Shown here in pieces: positions 34,038 to 41,807 of a stretch of 64,000 nucleotides of DNA (positions are counted from its first letter, which is position 1; each line of letters opens with the position of its first letter). Source of the stretch: Streptomyces liliiviolaceus (GTDB lineage: Bacteria; Actinomycetota; Actinomycetes; Streptomycetales; Streptomycetaceae); contig NZ_JAGPYQ010000001.1 in NCBI RefSeq assembly GCF_018070025.1, positions 3,286,001 to 3,350,000 on the forward strand. Direction: 5' to 3'. The translations under genes were made by a program, and so were the position numbers. Under the pieces are notes generated by a model. It was not told the DNA's origin. It was given only the letters and a program-made list of their open reading frames with translations, and made no database searches.

Positions 34038-34745
34038 ATGACCCGCCCCCCAGACCTGGGCACCCCCACCACCTTCGTACTCCTCCGCCACGGCGAAACC
34101 CTCCTCACCCCGCAGAAGCGCTTCTCCGGAAGCGGAGGCGGAAGCGGAGGCGGAGGCAGAAGCGGAGGCGGAGGCGGGAGTGGGACGGGCGGCGCCGCCA
34201 CCGACCCACCCCTCTCGGACACCGGCCGCCGCCAGGCGGAGCGCGTCGCCACCGCCCTCGCCGCCCGCGGCGCCGTACAGGCCATCGTGTCCTCCCCACT
34301 GACCCGCTGCCGCGAAACCGCCGAGTTCGCGGCAGCCCGTCTGGGCCTTGACGTACACATCGAGGACGGCCTCCGCGAGACGGACTTCGGCGCCTGGGAA
34401 GGCCTGACCTTCGCGGAGGTACGGGAGCGCCACCCGGACGACATGAACGCCTGGCTGGCCTCACCGGACGCCGAACCGACCGGCGGCGGCGAGAGTTTCG
34501 CGGCGGTCGCGCGGCGCGTGGCGGCTGCGCGTGACGGGCTGATCGCGGCGTACGCGGGGCGTACGGTGCTCGTCGTTTCGCACGTGACGCCGATCAAGAC
34601 GCTCGTGCGGTTGGCTCTCGGTGCGCCGCCGGAGGCCTTGTTCCGGATGGAACTGTCTGCGGCGTCGCTCTCGGAGGTGGCGTATTACGCGGATGGCAAC
34701 GCGAGCGTGCGGTTGCTCAACGAGGTCACTGCGTTGAGCGCCTGA
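34038..34745 (+). CDS. Histidine phosphatase domain; RNase H domain absent
   Basis: A 235-residue histidine phosphatase of the phosphoglycerate-mutase/alpha-ribazole-phosphatase type: LLRHGETLLTP has the catalytic His, SPLTRCRETAEF the conserved Arg, ETDFGAWEG and VVSHVTPIK complete the signature. In other actinobacteria the partner of Nif3 and the zinc-ribbon protein is a bifunctional RNase HI-phosphatase (Rv2228c type). Here no RNase HI sequence precedes it: the start is ATG 34038, just after the 128-bp repeat array. Residues about 29-56 are a Gly/Ser expansion (GGGSGGGGRSGGGGGSG). The Nif3-zinc ribbon-phosphatase order is otherwise kept. Confidence 0.87.
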   Translation: MTRPPDLGTPTTFVLLRHGETLLTPQKRFSGSGGGSGGGGRSGGGGGSGTGGAATDPPLSDTGRRQAERVATALAARGAVQAIVSSPLTRCRETAEFAAARLGLDVHIEDGLRETDFGAWEGLTFAEVRERHPDDMNAWLASPDAEPTGGGESFAAVARRVAAARDGLIAAYAGRTVLVVSHVTPIKTLVRLALGAPPEALFRMELSAASLSEVAYYADGNASVRLLNEVTALSA

Positions 34746-34758
34746 GGGGCCGGTCGCT

Positions 34759-34858
34759 GGTCGTTCGCGCAGTTCCCCGCGCCCCTTCGTGGGGATCGGT
34801 TGTTCGTCGGGTGCGGGTCGGTGAGGGCTGGGCGCGCCGTTCCCCGCGACCCCGAAGG
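34759..34858. repeat. Dispersed GC-rich repeat, two copies between convergent genes
   Basis: Two copies (CGCGCAGTTCCCCGCGCCCC near 34767 and GCGCGCCGTTCCCCGCGACC near 34835) lie between the convergent phosphatase and aldolase genes. They run in the same direction, unlike the inverted pairs elsewhere. Confidence 0.75.
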
Positions 34859-34875
34859 CGCCCTGGCGGGCGCCC

Positions 34876-35532
34876 CTACGGGCGCAAGCCCGCTGCCTCT
34901 CGGGCGAGTTTCTCCACTCGGGCCCAGTCGCCGGAGGCGGTCGCGTCCGGGGGGAGCATCCAGCTTCCGCCCACGCAGAGGACGTTCGGCAGGGCGAGGT
35001 ACTCGGGGGCGACGGCCGGGCCGATCCCGCCCGTGGGGCAGAAGCGGGCCTGCGGCAGCGGCCCGGCCAGCGACTTGAGATACGCCGTACCGCCGGCCGC
35101 CTGAGCCGGGAAGAACTTCATCTCGCGCACCCCGCGCTCCAGCAGCGCCACGACCTCCGACGTCGTCGACACCCCCGGCAGGAACGGCACCCCGGACGCC
35201 TTCATCGCGTCGAGCAGCGCGTCCGTCCAGCCGGGGCTGACGAGAAAGCGCGCTCCGGCGGCGACGGAGTCCGTCACCTGGGCGGGCGAGATGACCGTGC
35301 CCGCACCGACCACCGCGCCCGGCACCCCGTCCGCGATCGCCCGGATCGCGTCGAGCGCCACCGGCGTCCGCAGCGTCACCTCGATCGCGGGCAGCCCGCC
35401 CGCGACGAGCGCCCGCGCCAGCGGAACGGCGTCCGCGACGTCCTCGACGACGACCACGGGCACGACGGGCGCGAGTTCGAGCACGGAGAGAGGCGACGGA
35501 GACGGCGACGAGGGCAGCGGCGAAGGCGACAT
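34876..35532 (-). CDS. eda: 2-dehydro-3-deoxy-phosphogluconate aldolase
   Basis: A 218-residue class I aldolase that splits KDPG to pyruvate and glyceraldehyde-3-phosphate in the Entner-Doudoroff pathway, and often acts on KDG/KHG-type substrates. The Schiff-base Lys is in MKFFPAQAAGG; LPAIEVTLRTP carries the catalytic Glu and ARFLVSPGWTD the substrate loop. N-terminal residues 1-16 (SPLPSSPSPSP) are a low-complexity extension. ATG at 35532 follows AGGATGACGGC. It is the last gene of two on this strand, 62 bp after yaaA, so a short operon is possible. Confidence 0.9.
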   Translation of the reverse strand: MSPSPLPSSPSPSPLSVLELAPVVPVVVVEDVADAVPLARALVAGGLPAIEVTLRTPVALDAIRAIADGVPGAVVGAGTVISPAQVTDSVAAGARFLVSPGWTDALLDAMKASGVPFLPGVSTTSEVVALLERGVREMKFFPAQAAGGTAYLKSLAGPLPQARFCPTGGIGPAVAPEYLALPNVLCVGGSWMLPPDATASGDWARVEKLAREAAGLRP

Positions 35533-35594
35533 GCCGTCATCCTGCCCGCAGTGCGCAGCATGCGCAAAGGTCGTTGCGCATAATGCAACGACAC

Positions 35595-36395
35595 TCAGTG
35601 GATCTCGTCCACCAGCACATCCAACATCCACGGCTTGCCCGCGCCGGCCGCGCCGCCCGCACCACCCGTCCCCGCCACCTCCACCACGTACCCGAGGTCC
35701 CGCAACGCCTCCACCAGCTCCGCCGGACCCGACGGAACGGCCCCGGTCTCCATGAGGCTCCGTACGATGCGCCCCTTCGTCGCCTTGTTGAAGTGGCTGA
35801 CGACCTTCCGGGTCGGCGCGTGCAGCACCCGTACGCTCGCCGTCCGCCCCGCGACCTCCCCCTTCGGCTTCCACGCGGCCGCGTACGCCGCCGAGCGCAG
35901 GTCCAGTACGAGCCCGCTCCCGGCGATCTCGGGCAGCACGGCGGCCATCGGCGTACGCCAGTGCGCGCCCAGCGCCCCGAGGCCGGGCAGCTTCACCCCC
36001 ATCGAGCAGCGGTACGAGGGAATCCGGTCCGTCACCCGGACCGCGCCCCACAGCCCCGAGAAGACGAGCAGCGAACGCGCCGCCCGCCGCTTGCCCGCGG
36101 TGTCGAGGGAGGCCAGGTCCAGGGCGTCGTACAGCACACCCGTGTAGATCTCCCCGGCGGGCCGCGCCCCCGCGGTCCGCAGCTCCGTGTTCTTGGCGAT
36201 CTCGCCGCGCAGGCCCTCGCTCAGCCCCAGTACCTCGCGCGCCTTCTCCTCGTCGGCCGCGCACAGTTCGACCAGCTCGTCGAGCACCGCCTGCCGCGCC
36301 TCGGCGAGCCCCGGCAGCGACAGCGACTCCGGCTTCAACGGCGCGCCCCGCCCGGAGGGAGCCTTTCCTTCGGACGGCGGCAACAACACGAGCAC
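35595..36395 (-). CDS. yaaA: Peroxide-stress protein YaaA-like (DUF328)
   Basis: A 266-residue YaaA/DUF328 protein, with the typical N-terminal LVLLPPSEGKAPSGRG, the central YTGVLYDALD, LLVFSGLWGAVR, PSYRCSMGVKLPG and near the C-terminus HFNKATKGRIVRSLM. In E. coli YaaA lowers free intracellular iron during peroxide stress. GTG at 36395 has AGGGAGATCC just upstream. It is divergent from the RNB gene with a 90-bp spacer. The C-terminal GTGGAGGAAGAG-type Gly/Ala-rich stretch is a slight variation. Confidence 0.92.
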   Translation of the reverse strand: MLVLLPPSEGKAPSGRGAPLKPESLSLPGLAEARQAVLDELVELCAADEEKAREVLGLSEGLRGEIAKNTELRTAGARPAGEIYTGVLYDALDLASLDTAGKRRAARSLLVFSGLWGAVRVTDRIPSYRCSMGVKLPGLGALGAHWRTPMAAVLPEIAGSGLVLDLRSAAYAAAWKPKGEVAGRTASVRVLHAPTRKVVSHFNKATKGRIVRSLMETGAVPSGPAELVEALRDLGYVVEVAGTGGAGGAAGAGKPWMLDVLVDEIH

Positions 36396-36485
36396 GGCGG
36401 ATCTCCCTGGGGCTTGCGGTACGTACGCGGAGCACCCGCAAGCCTACGGGGTGCCGTCCGTCCCACCCCGTCCTACGCTCGTCGT

Positions 36486-37973
36486 GTGCCCCGCCGCCGG
36501 ATACGAGCGACCGGCGCAGCCGAGGCCCCGCTGCGGGCCGCGCTGCGCGCCCTGCGCGCGGAGCTGGACGTCCCCGAGGACTTCCCGCCGGACGTGCTCG
36601 CCGAGGCCGAACGCGCCGCCCGCGAGCCGAGGCCGCCGGAGCGCGGCGCGACGGTCGGCGCCACGTTCGACGCGACGGACATCCCCCTCTTCACCATCGA
36701 CCCGCCCACGTCCACCGACCTCGACCAGGCCATGCACCTCTCGCGCCGCGCGCACGGCTACCGGGTGCGGTACGCGATCGCCGACGTCGCCGCCTTCGTC
36801 GTGCCCGGCGCCGCCCTGGACGCCGAGGCCCACCGCCGGGTCACCACGCTCTACTTCCCGGACGAGAGGACCCCGCTGCACCCGCCGGTGCTGAGCGAGG
36901 GCGCCGCGAGCCTGCTCCCGGACGGGACCCGCCCGGCCGTCCTGTGGACGATCGACCTGGACGCGGACGGCAGCCCCACCGCGACCGACGTACGCCGTGC
37001 CCTGGTCCGCAGCCGGGCCAAGCTCGACTACGCGGGCGTACAGCGGCAGATCGACGCGGGCACGGCCGAGGAACCCCTCGCCCTCCTCAGGGACATCGGG
37101 CTGCTGCGCGAGCAGCGGGAGGTGGACCGCGGCGGCATCTCCCTCGACGTCCCCGAGCAGGAGATCATCGAGCGCACCGCCCCCGGCGGACGCGGCGACG
37201 ACACGTACGAACTCGTCTACCGCGCCCCGCTCTCCGCCGAGGGCTGGAACGCGCAGATCTCCCTCCTCACCGGCATGGCCGCCGCCGAGCTGATGCTCAC
37301 GCACGGCACCGGCATCCTGCGCACGCTCCCGGCCGCCCCCGACGGCGCGGTCGGCCGGCTGCGGCGCACCGCGCACGCGCTGCGCATCGACTGGCCGCAC
37401 CACGTCTCGTACGCGCGCCTCATCCGCTCCCTCGACCCGCACCGGCCGCACCACGCTGCCTTCCTCCAGGAGTGCACGACGCTGCTGCGCGGCGCCGGCT
37501 ACACGCCCTTCCGGGACGGAGTGGTCCCCGACATCACCACGCACGCCGCCGTCGCCGCGCCCTACACCCACTGCACGGCCCCGCTGCGCCGCCTCGTCGA
37601 CCGGTACGCCTCCGAACTGTCCCTGGCCGCCGCCGCGGGCGCCGCCCCGCCCGAGTGGGTGCTCGCCGCTCTCGACGAACTGCCCGCCCGGATGGCCGAG
37701 GGCACCCGCAGGGCGGGCCAGGCCGAGCGCGGTTGCGTGGACATCGTCGAGGCGGCCCTGCTCAAGGACCGCGTCGGCGAACTCTTCGACGGCACCGTCG
37801 TGGACGTACAGGAACGCGAACCCGGCGTGGGAACAGTCCAGTTGGAGACTCCCGCGGTCGTCGCCCGGATCGAGAGCGGGAACGGGACGGCACTGCCGCT
37901 GGGGGAGCGGCTGCGGGTGCGGCTCACCCGCGCCGACCCGGGGACGGCGAAGGTGCTGTTCGCTCCGGCGTGA
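36486..37973 (+). CDS. RNB-domain exoribonuclease (RNase II/R-like)
   Basis: A 495-residue 3'-5' exoribonuclease. The RNB catalytic signature is IDPPTSTDLDQAMHL with the acidic metal ligands, followed by VRYAIADVAAFV. The remaining RNB landmarks include YFPDERTPLHPPVLSEG and HCTAPLRRLVDRYA. There is no obvious cold-shock or S1 domain of normal length, so it is the short actinobacterial type. GTG at 36486 is the start; upstream frames run through the divergent promoter. Its 3' end overlaps by 50 bp the convergent membrane protein gene, and the overlap suggests antisense interference. Confidence 0.92.
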   Translation: MPRRRIRATGAAEAPLRAALRALRAELDVPEDFPPDVLAEAERAAREPRPPERGATVGATFDATDIPLFTIDPPTSTDLDQAMHLSRRAHGYRVRYAIADVAAFVVPGAALDAEAHRRVTTLYFPDERTPLHPPVLSEGAASLLPDGTRPAVLWTIDLDADGSPTATDVRRALVRSRAKLDYAGVQRQIDAGTAEEPLALLRDIGLLREQREVDRGGISLDVPEQEIIERTAPGGRGDDTYELVYRAPLSAEGWNAQISLLTGMAAAELMLTHGTGILRTLPAAPDGAVGRLRRTAHALRIDWPHHVSYARLIRSLDPHRPHHAAFLQECTTLLRGAGYTPFRDGVVPDITTHAAVAAPYTHCTAPLRRLVDRYASELSLAAAAGAAPPEWVLAALDELPARMAEGTRRAGQAERGCVDIVEAALLKDRVGELFDGTVVDVQEREPGVGTVQLETPAVVARIESGNGTALPLGERLRVRLTRADPGTAKVLFAPA

Positions 37974-38706
37974 GCGGGAGCGCGAGTGCAGGCGTGAGTG
38001 CGGGCGCGAGTGCGGGCATGAGGTCGCGTATCGCGCGTACCAGTTCGTCGGACTCATCCGCGTGGAAGCGGATCAGCCGTACGTCCCGGGGGCGCCCCAG
38101 GAAGGTGAAGTGCCGTACCGGGGTGTTCAGTTCGAGGGTGACCGTGGTCTGCGCGGCCACCGCCAGATCCAGCCTGCCCTCGGCCCGCTCGTGCGTGGTG
38201 ACCAACTCCCGCCGCACGGAGGAGATCGCGGACAGCGGCACGCGCAGATCGACATGGGCGGCGCGGCGGACGCGCAGGAACGTGTCGCCGAGGACGTGCG
38301 GGCGGGTCACGGACGCCGCGTGCATACCGACGATGAGCAGCAGCGTGTAGACGTCGAGAACGAGCACGACCCGGTGCACCGCGGGATGGTTCCGCAGGAG
38401 CACCGCCATGCAGGCGCTCTCCAGGACACACACGAACCCGAATCCGAACATCATCGCGCCCTGCCCCCGGGCGTACCCGAAGGCCCGTCCCTGCCCCTGC
38501 CCCTGCCCCTGTGCCTGCCCCTGCCCCTGGCCCTGGCCCTGTCCCGGCCCGACGCCGTGCGGGCGCCGGGCCACCCACCGGCCGATGCTCGCCAGCAGCC
38601 GCACCTCGTGCGCGACGATCCGCCGTGCGCCCTCGGCCGTCATCGTCCACGCCCCGGCCGTCATCGCCCACGCCCCGGCCGTCATCGCCCACGCCCCGGC
38701 CGTCAT
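37924..38706 (-). CDS. Membrane protein with PH-like C-terminal region and 21-bp repeats at the start
   Basis: A 260-residue protein. The start is three direct copies of MTAGAWA (21-bp repeat), followed by HEVRLLASIGRWV, a Gly-Gln run (GQGQGQGQGQAQGQG) and two hydrophobic segments (FGFGFVCVLESACMAVLL and VVLVLDVYTLLLIVGMH). The C-terminal part looks like a PH-like beta domain (TFLRVRRAAHVDLRVPLSAI). The ATG at 38706 overlaps the MerR stop (ATGA), so the MerR regulator and this gene are coupled. A start after the repeats, at 38643, is possible. Function unknown. Confidence 0.72.
   Translation of the reverse strand: MTAGAWAMTAGAWAMTAGAWTMTAEGARRIVAHEVRLLASIGRWVARRPHGVGPGQGQGQGQGQAQGQGQGQGRAFGYARGQGAMMFGFGFVCVLESACMAVLLRNHPAVHRVVLVLDVYTLLLIVGMHAASVTRPHVLGDTFLRVRRAAHVDLRVPLSAISSVRRELVTTHERAEGRLDLAVAAQTTVTLELNTPVRHFTFLGRPRDVRLIRFHADESDELVRAIRDLMPALAPALTPALALPLTPERTAPSPSPGRRG
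38641..38703. repeat. Three tandem 21-bp repeats in a coding start
   Basis: GTCATCGCCCACGCCCCGGCC occurs in tandem with only one-base differences across about 63 bp. Each unit encodes MTAGAWA on the reverse strand and each contains an ATG, giving several possible starts. Confidence 0.85.
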
Positions 38707-39509
38707 CGCCCACGCTCCGGGCGACCGTGTTCGGGGCGGGCACGTTGCGCGAGGAGCTGGATCGTCCGTAGGACCGCCGCGGACTGGGCGGGCGGGAACT
38801 CGTCGAGGAAGGCGCTCAGGAACCCGCCGCCGTTCATCTCGGGTCCGTCCGGGTCGAGACCGTCCAGGCCCAGGTCGGCCAGGGCCTCGTCCGGGAGGCA
38901 GTCGGCGATGGCGTGGGCGGCCTCCTCGACGCGCGGGTCGGCCGGGTCGGCGTCCGCGAGCTCGTCCAGCAGCGCGTACGCCGCCTGCGTCCGCTCCAGG
39001 GCGCCCGGCACATCGGCGGTGGCGCGCAGCGCGGACACCAGCCGCTCCCGCTCCTTCGGGGCGGCGACGGTTTCGAGGAGGGCGATCATCTCGCGGTCCT
39101 TCGCTGCGATCGCCGGTTCCGGGTGCCGGGTCATCTCACCGAAGATGGCGGCGAGTTCGGGGGAGACGGGGCCCTCGGCGGGCATCCGGCCCGCGTCGAG
39201 CAGGGCGCGCAGCCGCAGCCGCCTCGCCCGGATCGCCGCCTCCTGGCGCGCCAGGTCGTCGTCGAGTTCCGCGAGCACCTCGTCGAGGTCGCGGCCGGCG
39301 TCGTCCGCGAGGACGTCCCGCACCTCGGTGAGCCCGAGCCCCAGCTCGGTCAACCGTCTGATCCGGGCCAGTGCGACGGCGTGCCGCAGTCCGTAGTCGC
39401 GGTAGCCGTTGGGGCGCCGCTCGGGCTCGGGCAGCAGCCCGAGCTGGTGATAGTGCCGCACGGTCCGCGTCGTGACGCCGACGGCCGCGGCGAGCTCTCC
39501 GATCCGCAT
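38703..39509 (-). CDS. MerR-family transcriptional regulator
   Basis: A 268-residue MerR regulator. The winged helix is MRIGELAAAVGVTTRTVRHY, then NGYRDYGLRHAVALARI, followed by a coiled-coil dimerisation helix and a C-terminal TipAS-like or other effector-binding domain of about 130 residues (EGPVSPELAAIFGEMTRHP). A 21-bp near-perfect palindrome in the promoter (39526-39546) is the likely operator, suggesting autoregulation. The downstream membrane-protein gene is coupled. It resembles the group that responds to drugs or oxidants, but no metal-ligand Cys pattern is seen. Confidence 0.88.
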   Translation of the reverse strand: MRIGELAAAVGVTTRTVRHYHQLGLLPEPERRPNGYRDYGLRHAVALARIRRLTELGLGLTEVRDVLADDAGRDLDEVLAELDDDLARQEAAIRARRLRLRALLDAGRMPAEGPVSPELAAIFGEMTRHPEPAIAAKDREMIALLETVAAPKERERLVSALRATADVPGALERTQAAYALLDELADADPADPRVEEAAHAIADCLPDEALADLGLDGLDPDGPEMNGGGFLSAFLDEFPPAQSAAVLRTIQLLAQRARPEHGRPERGR

Positions 39510-39525
39510 GCCCTCAGTAGAAACG

Positions 39526-39546
39526 TTGACGTTGCGGCAAGGTCAA
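39526..39546. promoter_or_regulatory. MerR-type 21-bp palindrome
   Basis: TTGACGTTGC-G-GCAAGGTCAA has arms that match at 9 of 10 positions around a central base. It lies 17 bp upstream of the MerR gene, where MerR regulators usually bind between -35 and -10. Confidence 0.65.
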
Positions 39547-39626
39547 GCGAGCCGCACCGCGGCGGGGCATGGAAACGAGCCACGCGGGCGTTGCACTCCC
39601 CGGGACTTGAAAAGGTGGGTGCGGCC

Positions 39627-40481
39627 ATGGGGGCAGCAGGTGGGCGTCAAGGTACGGGCGGGCGTGAGCGGGCCGTCTGGACGAGGGCGACCCTCGGTGG
39701 CACCGGCAGGCCGCTCGACCTGCTGACGGCCACGTTCGACCGCCACAGGTACGCGCCCCACGCGCACGACGAGTTCACCGTCGGTGTCTGCGTCGCCGGC
39801 GCCGAGGTCATCGACTACCGCGGCGGCCGCATCCGTCCGGGCCCCGGCTCGATCGTGGTCCTGGGCCCCGACGAGGTGCACACGGGCGGCCCGGCCACGA
39901 CCGCCGGGGGTTATGCCTACCGCGCCCTGTACGCGGAGACACCCCTGCTCACCGAGGGCACCCTGGGCATCCCGAACTTCCGCGAACCACTCCTCGACGA
40001 CCCCGAGCTGGCCGCCGCCCTGCGCCTGACCCACACCGAACTCAGCGCCTGCCCGGACCCCCTGGAGACCGAGTCCCGCATACCGTGGCTGCTCACGGCC
40101 CTGGCCCGCCGCCACTCCTCGGCCCGCCACGTGTGCGACACGATCCCGGGCGCGGGCCGGGTGGCACAGGAGGTGCGCGACCGCCTGGCCGACGAACTCC
40201 TGGCCCCGCCCTCCCTCGCGGCCCTGGCAGCGGACCTCGGCCTGTCCCGCTACCAGCTCCTGCGCGCCTTCCGTACGAGCATGGGGATGCCGCCGTACGC
40301 ATGGCTGGCCCAGTACCGGGTGAACCGCGCCCGCTGCCTGCTGGAGTCGGGCCACCGCCCCGCCGAGGCCGCCGCGCTGGTGGGCTTCGCGGACCAGGCG
40401 CACCTGACGCGCTGGTTCCGGCGGGTGCTGGGGGTGACGCCGGCGGCGTACCGCAACAGCGTTCAAGACGCCCGCCGCTGA
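39627..40481 (+). CDS. AraC-family transcriptional regulator
   Basis: A 284-residue regulator with an N-terminal cupin-like effector domain (YAPHAHDEFTVGV and VVLGPDEVHTG) and a C-terminal AraC double helix-turn-helix (LAALAADLGLSRYQLLRAFR, then VGFADQAHLTRWFRRVLGVTPAAYR). ATG at 39627 follows AAAGGTGG; the GTG at 39615 is an alternative. It lies 19 bp upstream of the EamA exporter gene on the same strand, so the two probably form an operon or the regulator controls the exporter. Confidence 0.92.
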   Translation: MGAAGGRQGTGGRERAVWTRATLGGTGRPLDLLTATFDRHRYAPHAHDEFTVGVCVAGAEVIDYRGGRIRPGPGSIVVLGPDEVHTGGPATTAGGYAYRALYAETPLLTEGTLGIPNFREPLLDDPELAAALRLTHTELSACPDPLETESRIPWLLTALARRHSSARHVCDTIPGAGRVAQEVRDRLADELLAPPSLAALAADLGLSRYQLLRAFRTSMGMPPYAWLAQYRVNRARCLLESGHRPAEAAALVGFADQAHLTRWFRRVLGVTPAAYRNSVQDARR

Positions 40482-40500
40482 CCCGGCCGAGACTGCGCGC

Positions 40501-41484
40501 ATGACTGCACGCGGCTGGTTTCTCTTCTCCCTCATGGGAGTGCTCTGGGGCGTCCCCTATCTCATGATCAAAGTGGCGGTGGACGGTGGCATGTCCGCGT
40601 CCATGGTGGTGTTCGCACGCTGTGCGGTGGGCGCGGCGCTGCTCCTCCCGTTCGCCGTCCACCAGGGCAACCTGCCCGGAGTCGTACGGGCCCACTGGCG
40701 CCCCATGCTGGCCTTCGCGTGCATCGAGATCATCGGCCCGTGGTGGACCCTGACCGACGCCGAACGCCACCTCTCCAGCTCGACGGCGGGCCTGCTGATC
40801 GCGGGCGTACCGATCGTGGGCGTCCTCCTGTCGCGCTTCTTCGGCGACACGGAACGCCTGGACATGCGCCGCACGCTCGGCCTCGCGCTCGGCCTCGGCG
40901 GCGTGGCGGTCCTGACGATCCCGCACCTGACGGGCGGCGACGCCCGCTCGCTGACGGAGATGCTGATCACGGTGGTGGGCTACGCGACGGCCCCCCTGAT
41001 CATGGCCCGCTACCTCCGCCAGATCCCAACCTTGCAACTGATAGCCCCGTGCCTGCTCCTATCGGCCCTGGTGTACGCCCCGGCGGCGACCCTGCAATGG
41101 CCCTCCACCCCGCCCTCCCTCCCGGTCCTGGCCTCCCTCGCGGGCCTGGGAGTGATCTGCACGGCGCTCGCGTTCGTCGCCTTCCTGGAACTGATCAGGG
41201 AGGCGGGACCGACCCGGGCGGTGGTCTTCACGTACGTCAACCCGGCGGTGGCGGTGACGGCGGGCGTCCTGTTCCTGGACGAGGAACTGACGGCGGGAGT
41301 GGTGGCGGCCTTCACCCTGATCCTGCTGGGCTCGTTCCTGGCGACGGCCTCGGGACGGCGGCGGGGCGAACGCCCGGTAGCATGGTCGACACGGCAGACG
41401 AGCCGGGCGGACGGCCGCGTGGAGTCCCCTTCGGGGGCGCTTCCCGAGGAACGTCCGGGCTCCACAGGGCAGGGTGGTGGCTAA
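40501..41484 (+). CDS. DMT-superfamily (EamA) exporter
   Basis: A 327-residue protein with ten hydrophobic segments in two EamA repeats, typical of amino acid or drug efflux (GVPYLMIKVAVDGGMSASMVV; later VVFTYVNPAVAVTAGVLFLDEE). Residues about 297-327 (STRQTSRADGR ... GSTGQGGG) are hydrophilic and unlike the family; the DNA for them lies inside rnpB. The gene is 19 bp downstream of the AraC regulator. The likely function is export of a small metabolite under control of that regulator. Translation through rnpB could interfere with RNase P RNA synthesis. Confidence 0.88.
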   Translation: MTARGWFLFSLMGVLWGVPYLMIKVAVDGGMSASMVVFARCAVGAALLLPFAVHQGNLPGVVRAHWRPMLAFACIEIIGPWWTLTDAERHLSSSTAGLLIAGVPIVGVLLSRFFGDTERLDMRRTLGLALGLGGVAVLTIPHLTGGDARSLTEMLITVVGYATAPLIMARYLRQIPTLQLIAPCLLLSALVYAPAATLQWPSTPPSLPVLASLAGLGVICTALAFVAFLELIREAGPTRAVVFTYVNPAVAVTAGVLFLDEELTAGVVAAFTLILLGSFLATASGRRRGERPVAWSTRQTSRADGRVESPSGALPEERPGSTGQGGG

Positions 41485-41807
41485 CGGCCACCCGGGGTGA
41501 CCCGCGGGACAGTGCCACAGAAAACAAACCGCCCGGCGCTTCGGCGCCGGGTAAGGGTGAAACGGTGGTGTAAGAGACCACCAGCGCCTGAGGTGACTCA
41601 GGCGGCTAGGTAAACCCCACCCGGAGCAAGGTCAAAAGGAGCGCCGTGAAAGGCGCTCTGCGAGGACGTTCGAGGGCTGCCCGCCCGAGTCCCCGGGTAG
41701 ACCGCACGAGGCCGGCGGCAACGCCGGCCCTAGATGGATGGCCGTCTCCCCGGCCGCCGCGAGGCGACCGGGCGACAGAACCCGGCGTACAGCCCGACTC
41801 GTCTGCC
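41393..41807 (+). ncRNA. rnpB: RNase P RNA (type A)
   Basis: The RNA component of ribonuclease P, which removes 5' leaders from tRNA precursors. The P1 helix is visible: GGCAGACGAGCCGGGC at 41393-41408 pairs with GCCCGACTCGTCTGCC at 41792-41807. Conserved core segments include GAGGAACGTCCGGGCTCCA, GGGTGACCCGCGGGACAGTG with ACAGAAAACAAACCGCC, AAGGGTGAAACGGTG, GGTAAACCCCACCCGGAGCA and the 3' ACAGAACCCGGCGTACAGCC. The length (about 415 nt) fits actinobacteria. The 5' 92 nt overlap the end of the EamA exporter gene on the same strand. Confidence 0.97.
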
